A stretch of DNA of 32,729 nt from Solirubrobacteraceae bacterium (GTDB lineage: Bacteria; Actinomycetota; Thermoleophilia; Solirubrobacterales; Solirubrobacteraceae): positions 1 to 32,729 of the forward strand of contig JAGIBJ010000074.1 in the NCBI GenBank assembly GCA_017744415.1. The letters run 5' to 3'. Below, piece after piece: positions 7,551-14,586 of this stretch. Within the stretch, counting starts at the first letter, position 1, and each line of letters starts with the position of its first letter. Both the position numbers and the translations under genes were made by a program. Under the pieces are notes generated by a model. That model saw only the letters and a program-made list of their open reading frames with translations. It ran no database searches and had not been told where the DNA came from.

Positions 7551-7636
7551 CCGGCGACGGATTGGTGCTGTCGGGGCCGATTTGTCGCCGGTTCGATGGG
7601 CGACGGTTTGGCGCTGTCCGGGCCGATTTGTCGCCC
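7551..7636. repeat. Palindromic repeat family C, two tandem copies
   Basis: Copy 1 (7551-7591): CCGGCGAC GGATTGG pairs with CCGATTT GTCGCCGG, 15 pairs counting G-T wobbles, around an 11-base loop. Copy 2 (7598-7636): GGGCGAC GGTTTGG against CCGATTT GTCGCCC with one mismatch, also an 11-base loop. The copies are 46 bases apart and share the loop core GCTGTC. They sit just after bcp and may also end its transcript. Confidence 0.75.
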
Positions 7637-7669
7637 GTCAGACCGGGGTCAGCGCTTCGCGGCGTCGCA

Positions 7670-7675
7670 TAGCCT
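7670..7675 (+). promoter_or_regulatory. -10 hexamer TAGCCT, leaderless spacing
   Basis: TAGCCT ends six bases before the ATG at 7682, which is the true N-terminus of the phosphatase reading before its frameshift. Confidence 0.55.
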
Positions 7676-7681
7676 CGCTGC

Positions 7682-7786
7682 ATGAGCCGGGGCATCCCCA
7701 GAAGTCGCCATCTTGACTGGGACGGCTGCTTCAACGTCCGCGACCTCGGTGGGCTGCCGCTGCCCGGTGGCCGGCAGACGCAGTGG
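7682..7786 (+). pseudogene. Detached N-terminal part of the tyrosine phosphatase (frameshift)
   Basis: ATG 7682 opens a frame reading MSRGIPRSRHLDWDGCFNVRDLGGLPLPGG and on to QTQW, the standard N-terminus of this phosphatase family (FNVRDLGG). At the GGG run 7785-7787 the family reading moves to the frame beginning at 7783. Adding one G there would join both parts as QTQWGAVVRADALDRL. A one-base loss or a sequencing error explains the break. Confidence 0.75.
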
Positions 7787-8412
7787 GTGCGGTCGTGCGC
7801 GCGGATGCGCTCGATCGGCTCACGGCCGCGGGGTGGGAGGCGCTGCTCGCGCATGGCGTGCGGACGGTGATCGACCTGCGCAACGACGATGAGCGCGAGG
7901 GCGATGCGGCGCCGCGGCCCGCCGAGCTGACGACGCTCGAGCTGCCGCTCGACGCCAGCGACGACCGCGAGTTCTGGGACGTGTGGGAGACGGGCCCGCA
8001 GTTCGGAACGCCGCTGTACTACGGCCCGCACCTCGAGCGCTTCCCCGAGCGCAGCGCACGCGTGCTCGCGGCCATCGCCGGCGCCGGGGCGGGTGGCGTG
8101 GCGTTCCACTGCGCCGGCGGGCGCGACCGCTCGGGCCAGATCGCGTTGCTGCTGCTTGCGCTGGCCGGCGTGCCGCCCGAGGCGATCGCCGCCGACTACG
8201 CCCTCACCGCCGAGCGGCTCCCAGCGCGCTACGCCGCTCACGGCGAGGAGGATCAGGGCCCGCTCCTGCGCGGCTACCTCGAAGAGCAGGGCACCACGGC
8301 CGAGGCGGTCATCGTCGGCCTCCTCGCCCAGCTCGACCTCGAGGCCACGCTCGCCGCCGGCGGCCTGACGAGCGCGGAGCTCGCCGCACTGCGCGCACGG
8401 CTCTGCGGCTGA
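7783..8412 (+). CDS. Tyrosine-specific protein phosphatase (main body; N-terminus lies in another frame)
   Basis: This frame holds the phosphatase body: the VIDLRNDDE strand (about residues 29-37) and the P-loop HCAGGRDRSG with nucleophile Cys110 and Arg116, the Cys-x5-Arg signature of dual-specificity/tyrosine phosphatases of the Y_phosphatase3 (LipA-like) kind. Such enzymes remove phosphate from phosphotyrosine or from lipids. The GTG at 7783 is only the first in-frame start after the break; the N-terminal ~34 residues, including the NVRDLGG motif, are encoded from ATG 7682 in a different frame. If the frameshift is real, the protein lacks that segment, which normally packs beside the active site, and is probably impaired. 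It stands alone and converges with the next gene. Confidence 0.85.
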   Translation: MGAVVRADALDRLTAAGWEALLAHGVRTVIDLRNDDEREGDAAPRPAELTTLELPLDASDDREFWDVWETGPQFGTPLYYGPHLERFPERSARVLAAIAGAGAGGVAFHCAGGRDRSGQIALLLLALAGVPPEAIAADYALTAERLPARYAAHGEEDQGPLLRGYLEEQGTTAEAVIVGLLAQLDLEATLAAGGLTSAELAALRARLCG

Positions 8413-8438
8413 CGCCGAGCGAGCGGCAGCCGGCGCGC

Positions 8439-9044
8439 CTACCGCGACTGCAGCGCGTCGAGGCCCACGGCCATCGCGGCCGCGAGGCGCCAGTCGAGGC
8501 GGTGGCCGTTCGGATCGGTGCCGAGCTCGACGCGGTAGACGTCGCGCAGGCCCCAGTTCTTCGAGGAGCTGAGGGCGAGGGCGCCGTCCGGGGCGAAGAA
8601 GTCGAAGTGGAAGACGAACGGGATTGGGATGTCGCCGACGAACGGGATGAGCTCCCAGAAGCGGCGCAGAAAGGCGATCAGGGGGCTGCGCTCGGAGCCG
8701 GTGAGGGTGGTGCCGCCCGGGGGCGTGAGGTACCAGGTGGAGTTGAGGAGCGACTTGGCGAAGTCCTTCTTGAACTCGCCGAGCGGGGAGCCGTCGGCGG
8801 CGGTGACGTCGTAGCCCGAGCCGAGATCGAGCCGCTTGCGGGCCTTGAACGAGAAGACCGGGGTAGTGCGCTCCTCCTCGGCGTAGAAGGTGACCTCCTC
8901 CTTGAACGCCAGGCGCTTCTGCTGTGCGAACGCGAGGAGCTGGAGCTCGGCCCCGGCGGCGTCACTGAGGTAGACGTAGTAGCGGTTCACGCCGAACGTC
9001 AGCTTCTGGCGGACGAGGAGGTGCTGCGGCTGCGGCGACGTCAT
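8439..9044 (-). CDS. LURP-one/tubby-C-like (scramblase-related) protein
   Basis: The 201-residue product alternates beta strands throughout (LLVRQKLTFGVNRYYVYL, AFKEEVTFYAEEE, PVFSFKARKRLDLGSGYDV), followed by DGSPLGEFKKDFAKSLLNSTWYL. This is the pattern of LURP-one-related proteins and phospholipid-scramblase-like tubby C-terminal barrels: a closed 12-strand barrel around a hydrophobic helix. The ELIPFVGDIPIPFVFHFDFF segment would be the central hydrophobic part. Function in bacteria is not established; membrane or lipid binding is a guess. The start is supported by TAGGCT on the minus strand (9057-9052), seven bases upstream. Divergent from the MFS transporter leader, which carries an identical -10. 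Confidence 0.7.
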   Translation of the reverse strand: MTSPQPQHLLVRQKLTFGVNRYYVYLSDAAGAELQLLAFAQQKRLAFKEEVTFYAEEERTTPVFSFKARKRLDLGSGYDVTAADGSPLGEFKKDFAKSLLNSTWYLTPPGGTTLTGSERSPLIAFLRRFWELIPFVGDIPIPFVFHFDFFAPDGALALSSSKNWGLRDVYRVELGTDPNGHRLDWRLAAAMAVGLDALQSR

Positions 9045-9051
9045 GCACGCC

Positions 9052-9057
9052 AGCCTA
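9052..9057 (-). promoter_or_regulatory. -10 hexamer TAGGCT on the minus strand, leaderless spacing
   Basis: Minus-strand TAGGCT ends seven bases before the ATG at 9044. Confidence 0.6.
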
Positions 9058-9090
9058 GATGAGCGGCTTGCGGCACCCGAGCACTGGCGC

Positions 9091-9096
9091 TAGGCT
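9091..9096 (+). promoter_or_regulatory. -10 hexamer TAGGCT for the MFS leader
   Basis: An identical TAGGCT to that of the divergent gene lies nine bases before the small ORF at 9106 and about 190 bases before the transporter start, which implies a long transcribed leader. Confidence 0.45.
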
Positions 9097-9105
9097 GCGC
9101 GACCG

Positions 9106-9141
9106 ATGTACCGCGACGTCGACATCACTCCCGGCTGCTGA
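9106..9141 (+). CDS. Possible 11-residue leader peptide upstream of the MFS transporter
   Basis: ATG follows TAGGCT by nine bases and opens an 11-codon frame, MYRDVDITPGC, ending in TGA at 9139-9141. It is too short to judge by composition. Its position near a good -10 and upstream of a hairpin and a separate RBS suggests a translated uORF in an attenuation-type leader. It could equally be chance. Confidence 0.35.
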   Translation: MYRDVDITPGC

Positions 9142-9145
9142 GCCG

Positions 9146-9184
9146 CCTGGCCTTCACCGAGGCCATTCCTTCGGTGAACCCAGG
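9146..9184 (+). promoter_or_regulatory. Hairpin in the MFS leader
   Basis: CCTGG (9146-9150) pairs with CCAGG (9180-9184) and TTCACCGA (9153-9160) with TCGGTGAA (9171-9178), separated by a small internal loop. It starts five bases after the stop of the 11-codon ORF, so ribosome position could affect folding. The remaining leader to 9275 shows nothing else I can name. Confidence 0.45.
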
Positions 9185-9288
9185 CTGAGCCGCACGCTGC
9201 GCACGAAGTTGCGCGGCCGTGCCCACGCCCCGTCCGTCGTGATCGTCACGTCGCCCGCGCCCATGCGCCGGCGGCAGAAGGAACTCCG

Positions 9289-10536
9289 TTGTCTTCGCCC
9301 TACCGCGCCCTGCTGGCGCGCCCTGGGACCCGGCCGCTGCTCGCCGCGAGCAGCCTCGCCTGGTTCTCCTACTCCATCTACGGCCTCGGATTCGTGCTCG
9401 TCGTCGAGCACGGCACCGGGTCGTTCGCCACCGCCGGCGCGGTGATCGCCGCCTTCTCCGCGGGGAGCGCGGCACTGGCGCCACTCCGCGGGCGGCTCGT
9501 CGACCGCTGCGGCCGCTCGGCGCTGCTGGCGTTCGCGGCGGTGCACGTCGTCGCGCTGCTCGCACTCATCGCGGCTGCCGAGTCCGGCGCGTCCGCAGGC
9601 CCGCTCGTCGTCCTCGGCGCGCTCGGCGGCGCCTCGGCCCCGCCGCTCATCGCCGTCGCACGCTCCGAATGGTCGCGCGCTGCCGGCCCCTCGCTCGCAC
9701 CGATCGCCCACGGGCTCAACGCCGCGCTCAGCGAGTTCGCGCAGGTGATCGGACCGCTCCTGGTGGCCGTCGCCGCCGGCGGGGCAGCCGATCCCGGGCC
9801 GCCGGTGGCGGTGCTGCTCGGCGGCGTGCTCCTCGCTGCGGTGGTGCTCGCGCGGGCAATGCCGACGAGTCCTGCTCATCCTCCGGACGAGGCTCCTGGG
9901 CGCGAGGCGTCACTGCGCCCGCCGGGCGGCGCGGGCTTCCTCATCGTCGCCGGTGGCGAGCTCCTGCTTGCGATCGCCTTCGGCGCGCTCGACATCGCCC
10001 TGCCTGCGCTCACGGCGCGTGACGGCAGCGCGGCCGATGCCGCGTTCCCGCTCGCTGCGCTCGCCGCGGCGAGCGCAGCGGCGGCGCTGCTCTCGGGCAC
10101 CCGCGCGACGCGCGTCGCGCCGAGCAGCCGGTTCGCGGCCGGGCTGGGCCTTGGCGCCGTCGGGCTCGCGCTCCTCGCCGTCCTGCCGGAGCTCGTCCCG
10201 CTCGCCATCGCCTGCCTCCCTGCCGGCGCGGGCATGGGCCTGGCGTTCGCAGCGGTATTCGAGCTGCTCGATGCCGTCGTCGACGAGCACCGCGCCATCG
10301 AGGCGTTCACCTGGCTTACCGCCGCCGGCGGGGCGGGCGCCGCAGCGGGCGCCGCGCTGGCGGGGCTCAGCCTGGCCCACGGACACGTCGGGCACGCGAT
10401 GCTCGTCGCCCCGGCGGCCGCCGGCCTTGCGGCGCTGCTCGCGGTGGGCGGCTGCTCGCATGTGGCCGGCGCGGCGCGACCCACGCCGCGCGAGGTGGTC
10501 ACGTCCGAGCCACTCCGCGCGTCGTCCCGGTCATGA
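9289..10536 (+). CDS. Major facilitator superfamily (MFS) transporter
   Basis: The 415-residue product has about 12 hydrophobic helices and the inter-helix motif PLRGRLVDRCGR between helices 2 and 3 (the G-R-x-x-D-R-x-G/R-R type motif A). It would sit in the cytoplasmic membrane; substrate not predictable. Start: TTG at 9289, because AGAAGGA at 9276-9282 is one of the best Shine-Dalgarno sequences in the window with a six-base gap, and the N-terminus (MSSPYRALLARPGTRPLL) is typical of actinobacterial MFS proteins. Unlike most neighbours the gene is not leaderless: it appears to be read from a promoter ~190 bases upstream through a uORF and hairpin. Confidence 0.85.
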   Translation: MSSPYRALLARPGTRPLLAASSLAWFSYSIYGLGFVLVVEHGTGSFATAGAVIAAFSAGSAALAPLRGRLVDRCGRSALLAFAAVHVVALLALIAAAESGASAGPLVVLGALGGASAPPLIAVARSEWSRAAGPSLAPIAHGLNAALSEFAQVIGPLLVAVAAGGAADPGPPVAVLLGGVLLAAVVLARAMPTSPAHPPDEAPGREASLRPPGGAGFLIVAGGELLLAIAFGALDIALPALTARDGSAADAAFPLAALAAASAAAALLSGTRATRVAPSSRFAAGLGLGAVGLALLAVLPELVPLAIACLPAGAGMGLAFAAVFELLDAVVDEHRAIEAFTWLTAAGGAGAAAGAALAGLSLAHGHVGHAMLVAPAAAGLAALLAVGGCSHVAGAARPTPREVVTSEPLRASSRS

Positions 10537-10553
10537 CGTGACTCGGGCGCCGG

Positions 10554-10599
10554 CGAACGTGAATCATGTGCGACCCGTTCCGCGCACGATTCACGTTCG
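10554..10599. repeat. Palindromic element family E between convergent genes
   Basis: CGAACGTGAATC (10554-10565) pairs perfectly with GATTCACGTTCG (10588-10599), and inside it GTGCG (10568-10572) pairs with CGCAC (10583-10587) after a two-base bulge. The loop is ten bases. Lying between two convergent stops, it may be a two-way terminator. No T-tract. Confidence 0.7.
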
Positions 10600-10671
10600 G
10601 CGGCCGGGCGGCCGCAGACTCAGGTGGCGCGCGGACTCGGGATGGCCGCGCGCGTTGAGTGGGCGCTCTCG

Positions 10672-11301
10672 TCAGCGGGTCGGCGCTGCCGCGAGCCCGG
10701 CGGCGGCGAGGGCGGCCGGGTCGGGCTCGGTGTGGCCGTGCGGCGCGAGGTACTCGTCGTAGGTGGGGCGCAGGCCGCGGGCCCGTGCGATCGGTGCGAG
10801 CAGGGCGAAGGCGATGCGCTGCACGGCGCGCGGCGGCTTCGTGAAGACGAGCACGTCGTCGAACTGCTGCCCGATCAGCGCGAGCTGGAGCGGATTCGGC
10901 AGGCCCTTCGCGTTGGTGCGGCCTGCGTTGGCGAGGCCGAAGAGCGTGGCGATCATCGTCTCGAAGCGCTCGGTGGGCGGGTCGAGCTCGACGATCACGC
11001 TCGCCACGTCGTCGCCCGCGTTCCACCAGTCGTGCGCGCTGCCGGCGGGCGCGGTCGCCTCCTCGCCGGCGACGAGCTGAGACTCCTCGCCGTCGAGCCG
11101 CATGCCGAGTGTGCCGCTCACGACGACGAACCGCTCCGTGACCGTCGGGTGCACGTGCTCGCCGACCACCGCCGATCCGGGCGGGGCCGTGAGGTGGACG
11201 AGCGACGTCGTCGGCGAGGCCTCATCCTCCATCCCCGTCCGCAGGATCACGCAGCGCTCGCCGGTCACCCGGTTCTCGTAGAAATCCCCATAGCCCGACA
11301 C
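10672..11301 (-). CDS. Cupin-domain protein
   Basis: The N-terminal ~110 residues form a cupin barrel: GEHVHPTVTERFVVVSG matches motif 1 (G-x5-H-x-H-x3,4-E-x6-G, with the first metal His replaced by Glu) and APAGSAHDWWNAG matches motif 2 with its conserved His. The C-terminal ~90 residues are helical and contain a hydrophobic stretch (QRIAFALLAPIARARGL), as in actinobacterial cupins annotated only by domain. Metal binding and a small-molecule enzyme or sensor role are plausible, but the substrate is unknown. Start: GTG 11301 is preferred for its GGGAGGG Shine-Dalgarno four bases upstream; an in-frame ATG at 11340 would add 13 residues. Divergent from the DMT transporter, convergent with the MFS gene. 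Confidence 0.82.
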   Translation of the reverse strand: MSGYGDFYENRVTGERCVILRTGMEDEASPTTSLVHLTAPPGSAVVGEHVHPTVTERFVVVSGTLGMRLDGEESQLVAGEEATAPAGSAHDWWNAGDDVASVIVELDPPTERFETMIATLFGLANAGRTNAKGLPNPLQLALIGQQFDDVLVFTKPPRAVQRIAFALLAPIARARGLRPTYDEYLAPHGHTEPDPAALAAAGLAAAPTR

Positions 11302-11445
11302 GTCGCCCTCCCAAGCCGATCGGTGTTCGGGCGCCAGCATGGCGCGTCCGCGCGCTGTGTGCCAGCGCAACCGCGGAGCCGGGGGACACACGTCAGCCGC
11401 CGCCGGCCCTAGCGTGATGCGGGCCCAACGGGCCGCAAAGCTCTC

Positions 11446-12357
11446 ATGCGTTCCACGACCACAGCACCCGCCATCGCGCGGCTCGCCGGCTCCGGCGTGG
11501 GCGCATCGATCTTCGCGTCGTTCGCGTTCGCCGCGATCTTCGTCCTCGCCCGCGAGCTCGACGACTTCGGGTCGACCCCGCTCTACGCGTGGCGGGTCGT
11601 CATCTCGATCGTCCTCATCGCTGCAGTGTTCACGCTCGCCCGCCAGTGGCCGCTCGTGCGGGCTGTCGTCGAGCGGCTCCGCGCGGAGCCGCTGCTCGTC
11701 CCGGTGCTGATCGCGAATGCGACCTTCTTCGGCTTCCAGCTCTGGCTCTTCGGGTGGGCCCCGCAGGCGGGCCGCGCGCTCGAGGTAGCGCTCGGCTACC
11801 TGCTCATGCCACTCGTGCTCGTGATGATCGGCGTCGTGATGCATCGCGAGCGCGTCTCCCGCCTGCGGGCCGGAGCGCTCGGGGCGGCGGCGGTCGGCGT
11901 CGCGGCGGCCGTGTTCCTCGCGGGCGGCATCGGCTGGCCGACCACCGCCGTGTTCGTCGGCTACCCGATCTACTTCGCCAGCCGACGCGCCGCCGGTCTC
12001 GACTCGATGGGCGTCATCCCACTTGAGTTCGCCGTGATGACGCCCTTTGCGCTCGTCGTGCTGGCCGTCGACCGCGACGCCACCGCGCCCCTCGCCGACG
12101 CCCCGCACGCCCTCGGCATCGTGCTCCTCGGCGTGCTCAGCGCCGGCGCCTTCCTGGCCTACCTCCGCGCGGGCCAGGTGCTGCCGTTCAGCATCTTCGG
12201 GTTGCTCGCCTACCTCGAACCGATCCTGCTCGTCGGCGTCGCGACGCTCATCCTCGGCGAGACCTTCACCGACGACGAGCTCCTCGTCTACGGCCCGATC
12301 CTCGTCGGCCTCGCCCTCCTCGCGGTCGACGTGCGCCGCACGTCCGCCAACGACTGA
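11446..12357 (+). CDS. DMT-family transporter, RarD/EamA type
   Basis: The 303-residue product has ten hydrophobic helices in two EamA-like halves. The segment LWLFGWAPQAGRALEVALGYLLMPL (about 102-126) corresponds to the RarD signature, where a W-A-V-N-x-G-R-x-x-E-A-S-L-G-Y-F/L-I-N-P-L motif precedes helix 4, so it is closest to RarD rather than RhaT or EmrE. Such proteins export or import small metabolites; the substrate is unknown. Start is the ATG at 11446. TAGCGT at 11410-11415 is a possible -10 that would give a ~25-base leader. No clear Shine-Dalgarno is visible. Divergent from the cupin gene. Confidence 0.85.
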   Translation: MRSTTTAPAIARLAGSGVGASIFASFAFAAIFVLARELDDFGSTPLYAWRVVISIVLIAAVFTLARQWPLVRAVVERLRAEPLLVPVLIANATFFGFQLWLFGWAPQAGRALEVALGYLLMPLVLVMIGVVMHRERVSRLRAGALGAAAVGVAAAVFLAGGIGWPTTAVFVGYPIYFASRRAAGLDSMGVIPLEFAVMTPFALVVLAVDRDATAPLADAPHALGIVLLGVLSAGAFLAYLRAGQVLPFSIFGLLAYLEPILLVGVATLILGETFTDDELLVYGPILVGLALLAVDVRRTSAND

Positions 12358-12434
12358 GCGCGAGCGTCGCCCACCGGTCGTGCGTACGACCGCTCAGCGA
12401 CGCTGACCACGCACCCCCACCAGCCAGCCCGCGC

Positions 12435-12546
12435 CGAAGCTCCAACATCCCCACGCTCTGAGGGCCGAGGGATGTTGGAGCTTCGAACGCCGACGAGGAA
12501 AGCTCCAACATCCCCACGCTCTGACGGCCGGGGGATGTTGGAGCTT
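12435..12546. repeat. Palindromic repeat family B, two tandem copies
   Basis: Copy 1: CGAAGCTCCAACATCCC (12435-12451) pairs perfectly over 17 bp with 12469-12485. Copy 2: AAGCTCCAACATCCCC (12500-12515) pairs perfectly over 16 bp with 12531-12546. The loops share CACGCTCTGA-N-GGCCG, and the copies are 63 bases apart. They lie between two convergent genes. The rest of the 12358-12603 gap holds no gene I can support. Confidence 0.85.
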
Positions 12547-12603
12547 CGCGGCCGGCCGGCCGGCCGCTGGCACGCCTCGCCGCTGACTTGGGCTGGCCGG
12601 CCG

Positions 12604-13695
12604 TCAGCCGGTGGTGACGGCGTCGAGCGTGGGGTAGTCGGTGTAGCCCTCAGCGCCGCCGCCGTAGAAGGTCTCGCGGTCGGGCTCGTTGAGCGGCGCG
12701 TTTTCGCGGAGCCGACGCGGGAGATCCGGGTTGGCGAGGAACGGGCGGCCGAAGGCGACGAGGTCGATGCGGCCGTCCTCGATGCGCTCGGCGGCACCCG
12801 CGGCGTCCCACTCCTGCGAGAAGCCGGCGTTGGCGATGAGCGTGCCGGGGTAGAGCTCGCGGGCCTGGGCGATCACGTCGTAGCCGGCGAACTTCGACGA
12901 GTCGAGCAGGTGGACGTAGAGGAGGTCGTGGCGGGCGAGCTCGGCGTAGAGCGCGGCGTACGTGGACTTCGGATCGGTCTCCTCGATGCCGTTCACCTGG
13001 TGGTTAGGCGAGAGGCGGATCGCGGTGCGGCCCGCGCCGATCTCGGCGACGACGGCATCCACGACTTCGACGACGAACCGGATCCGGCCGGCGACGTCCG
13101 TCCCGTAGCCGTCGGTGCGCTGGTTGGTGTTCTCGCTGAGGAACTGGTGCAGGAGGTAGCCATTGGCGGCGTGGAGCTCGATGCCGTAGGCGCCGGCATC
13201 CACGGCCCGGCGAGCGGCCTCGACGTACTGCGCCTTCACGGTCTCGAGCTCGTCGGTGCCGAGTGCGCGGGGCTCGACGTACGGCCGCTGACCCTCGGGC
13301 GTGAACACCTCGCCGGGCGCCTGCACCACCGACGGCGCCACGGGCTGCTCGCCGCCCGTGTACGACGGGTGCGCAACGCGGCCGGTGTGCATCACCTGGA
13401 TGACGAATCTTGCCGGGCCGGCCGCCTCGATCGCCTCGACGACCTTCGCCCAACCCGCCTGTTGCTCATCGGTGTGCAGGCCCGGGGTGTCGAGGTAGCC
13501 CTGCCCGACGGCCGCGGGCTGTGTGCCCTCCGCGATCAGGATCGCGGCGCTCGCGCGCTGCGCGTAGTACTCGGCCATGAGCGCGTTCGGCACCGTGCCG
13601 ACGGCCCGATTGCGCGTGAGCGGCGAGAGCACGATGCGATTCGGCAGCGTGAGGCCACCGTGCTCGTAGGGGGTGAAGAGTGCGTCGTTGGCCAC
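12604..13695 (-). CDS. Old Yellow Enzyme-type alkene reductase (NemA-like)
   Basis: This is an FMN-dependent TIM-barrel oxidoreductase that uses NAD(P)H to reduce activated C=C bonds or nitro compounds. Visible landmarks: N-terminal LFTPYEHGGLTLPNRIVLSPLTR, ELHAANGYLLHQFLS with the family substrate-binding His-x-x-Asn (HAAN), the FMN-phosphate end GRPFLANPDLPRRL, and a C-terminal YTDYPTLD typical of NemA-type enzymes. The 363-residue length is normal. Start: GTG 13695 is preferred over ATG 13734 because GGGAGG lies six bases upstream and the N-terminus then matches the family. A TetR-type regulator lies immediately upstream on the same strand, as with NemR and NemA. Confidence 0.93.
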   Translation of the reverse strand: MANDALFTPYEHGGLTLPNRIVLSPLTRNRAVGTVPNALMAEYYAQRASAAILIAEGTQPAAVGQGYLDTPGLHTDEQQAGWAKVVEAIEAAGPARFVIQVMHTGRVAHPSYTGGEQPVAPSVVQAPGEVFTPEGQRPYVEPRALGTDELETVKAQYVEAARRAVDAGAYGIELHAANGYLLHQFLSENTNQRTDGYGTDVAGRIRFVVEVVDAVVAEIGAGRTAIRLSPNHQVNGIEETDPKSTYAALYAELARHDLLYVHLLDSSKFAGYDVIAQARELYPGTLIANAGFSQEWDAAGAAERIEDGRIDLVAFGRPFLANPDLPRRLRENAPLNEPDRETFYGGGAEGYTDYPTLDAVTTG

Positions 13696-13725
13696 GGCTG
13701 GCCTCCCGGGGGTTCGATCCGAAGT

Positions 13726-13741
13726 CGTTGCCATCGCAACG
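13726..13741. promoter_or_regulatory. Palindrome over the OYE promoter region, possible TetR operator
   Basis: CGTTGC-CATC-GCAACG is a perfect 6-4-6 palindrome. It overlaps a minus-strand TATCGT (13744-13739) that could be the -10 for the OYE gene, about 30 bases before its GTG. Confidence 0.45.
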
Positions 13742-13863
13742 ATATTCGGGCCTGGGTCCGGTTGGAGCGGCGATGCGCCAACGTGCCGGACGCCCCAATC
13801 CCGCGGAGCGTGCGAAGCGGGAGGGACGGGCGTTTCGCTGCCAAGACCCTCGCGGCGGCGGGA

Positions 13864-14442
13864 TCAGGCGTTCGCGCCCTCGGCGCCGAGGTCTTTGAGG
13901 AGGGCGGCCAAGCCCTCTTCCCACACGTCGCGCGGGTCGCGGTTGGGCGGGAGACGGTCGTGCATCTCCAAATCGATCACGCCGTGCGCGAAGGCCCAGA
14001 AGGCGAGGCCGAGTTCCCAGCGGTCACCGACGGCGCGGCGCAGGAAGCCGGCTGCGTAGCGCTCAGCCGCGGCGACATCGGGCGCGTCGCGATCGAGCCC
14101 TCGGCTCATCGTGAGCGCATAGAGCGCCTGATGGTCGAGGGCGAAGTCGCGGTAGGCCTCGGCGACGACGCGCATCGGCGGCTCGTCCGGGTTGGCCTCG
14201 AGGCGTGCGGCGATGAAGTCGCCCTGCTCGTAGAGCCCGGCAGCCACGATCGCGTTCTCCACCGCGCGCTTGTCGGCGAAGTGCTCGTAGAGCGACGCGG
14301 CCCGGATGCCGATGCGCGCGGCGATGTTGCGCATCGAGAGTGCCTCGCGGCCGCGCTCCTCGAGCAGAGCGCGCGCCTCGACCGCAATCTGCTGCGCGCG
14401 CGGGGTGAGGGAAACGCGGGCGCCGGAGGGGAGTGCAGTCAT
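13864..14442 (-). CDS. TetR-family transcriptional regulator
   Basis: The 192-residue product begins with the TetR helix-turn-helix: LTPRAQQIAVEARALLEERG, then LSMRNIAARIGIRAASLYEHFADKRAVENAIV (about residues 35-66), the classic recognition helix SLYEHF. The C-terminal domain ends with FWAFAHGVIDLEMHDRLPP, as in the TetR C-terminal family of WHG/AcrR-like regulators. It probably represses the OYE gene that follows on the same strand (167 bases between), responding to an electrophile or similar ligand. The ATG at 14442 is preferred because TATGCT lies eight bases upstream on the minus strand and the protein then has the normal short N-terminal arm. Confidence 0.9.
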   Translation of the reverse strand: MTALPSGARVSLTPRAQQIAVEARALLEERGREALSMRNIAARIGIRAASLYEHFADKRAVENAIVAAGLYEQGDFIAARLEANPDEPPMRVVAEAYRDFALDHQALYALTMSRGLDRDAPDVAAAERYAAGFLRRAVGDRWELGLAFWAFAHGVIDLEMHDRLPPNRDPRDVWEEGLAALLKDLGAEGANA

Positions 14443-14450
14443 CACCCGGC

Positions 14451-14456
14451 AGCATA
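14451..14456 (-). promoter_or_regulatory. -10 hexamer TATGCT for the TetR gene
   Basis: Minus-strand TATGCT ends eight bases before the ATG at 14442. CATACG occurs twice just upstream (in 14453-14460 and 14492-14500), a possible self-operator pair. Confidence 0.5.
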
Positions 14457-14572
14457 CGCACGGTATCCGGACGGGAAAAGTTCTCATATCCGCATACGGA
14501 AACGCGACACATGTCAGCACAAACACCGTGGACCACGGACAGGGGACAGGCGATCCTCAGCGGGCGGACCGG

Positions 14573-14578
14573 TACGGT
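14573..14578 (+). promoter_or_regulatory. -10 hexamer TACGGT, leaderless spacing
   Basis: TACGGT ends eight bases before the GTG at 14587. Confidence 0.5.
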
Positions 14579-14586
14579 CTGCATCT

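Noticed and set aside
11302..12108. N-terminal extension of the cupin protein to 12108
   Set aside because: The extra residues are charged low-complexity reading antisense to the DMT transporter; a Shine-Dalgarno supports GTG 11301.
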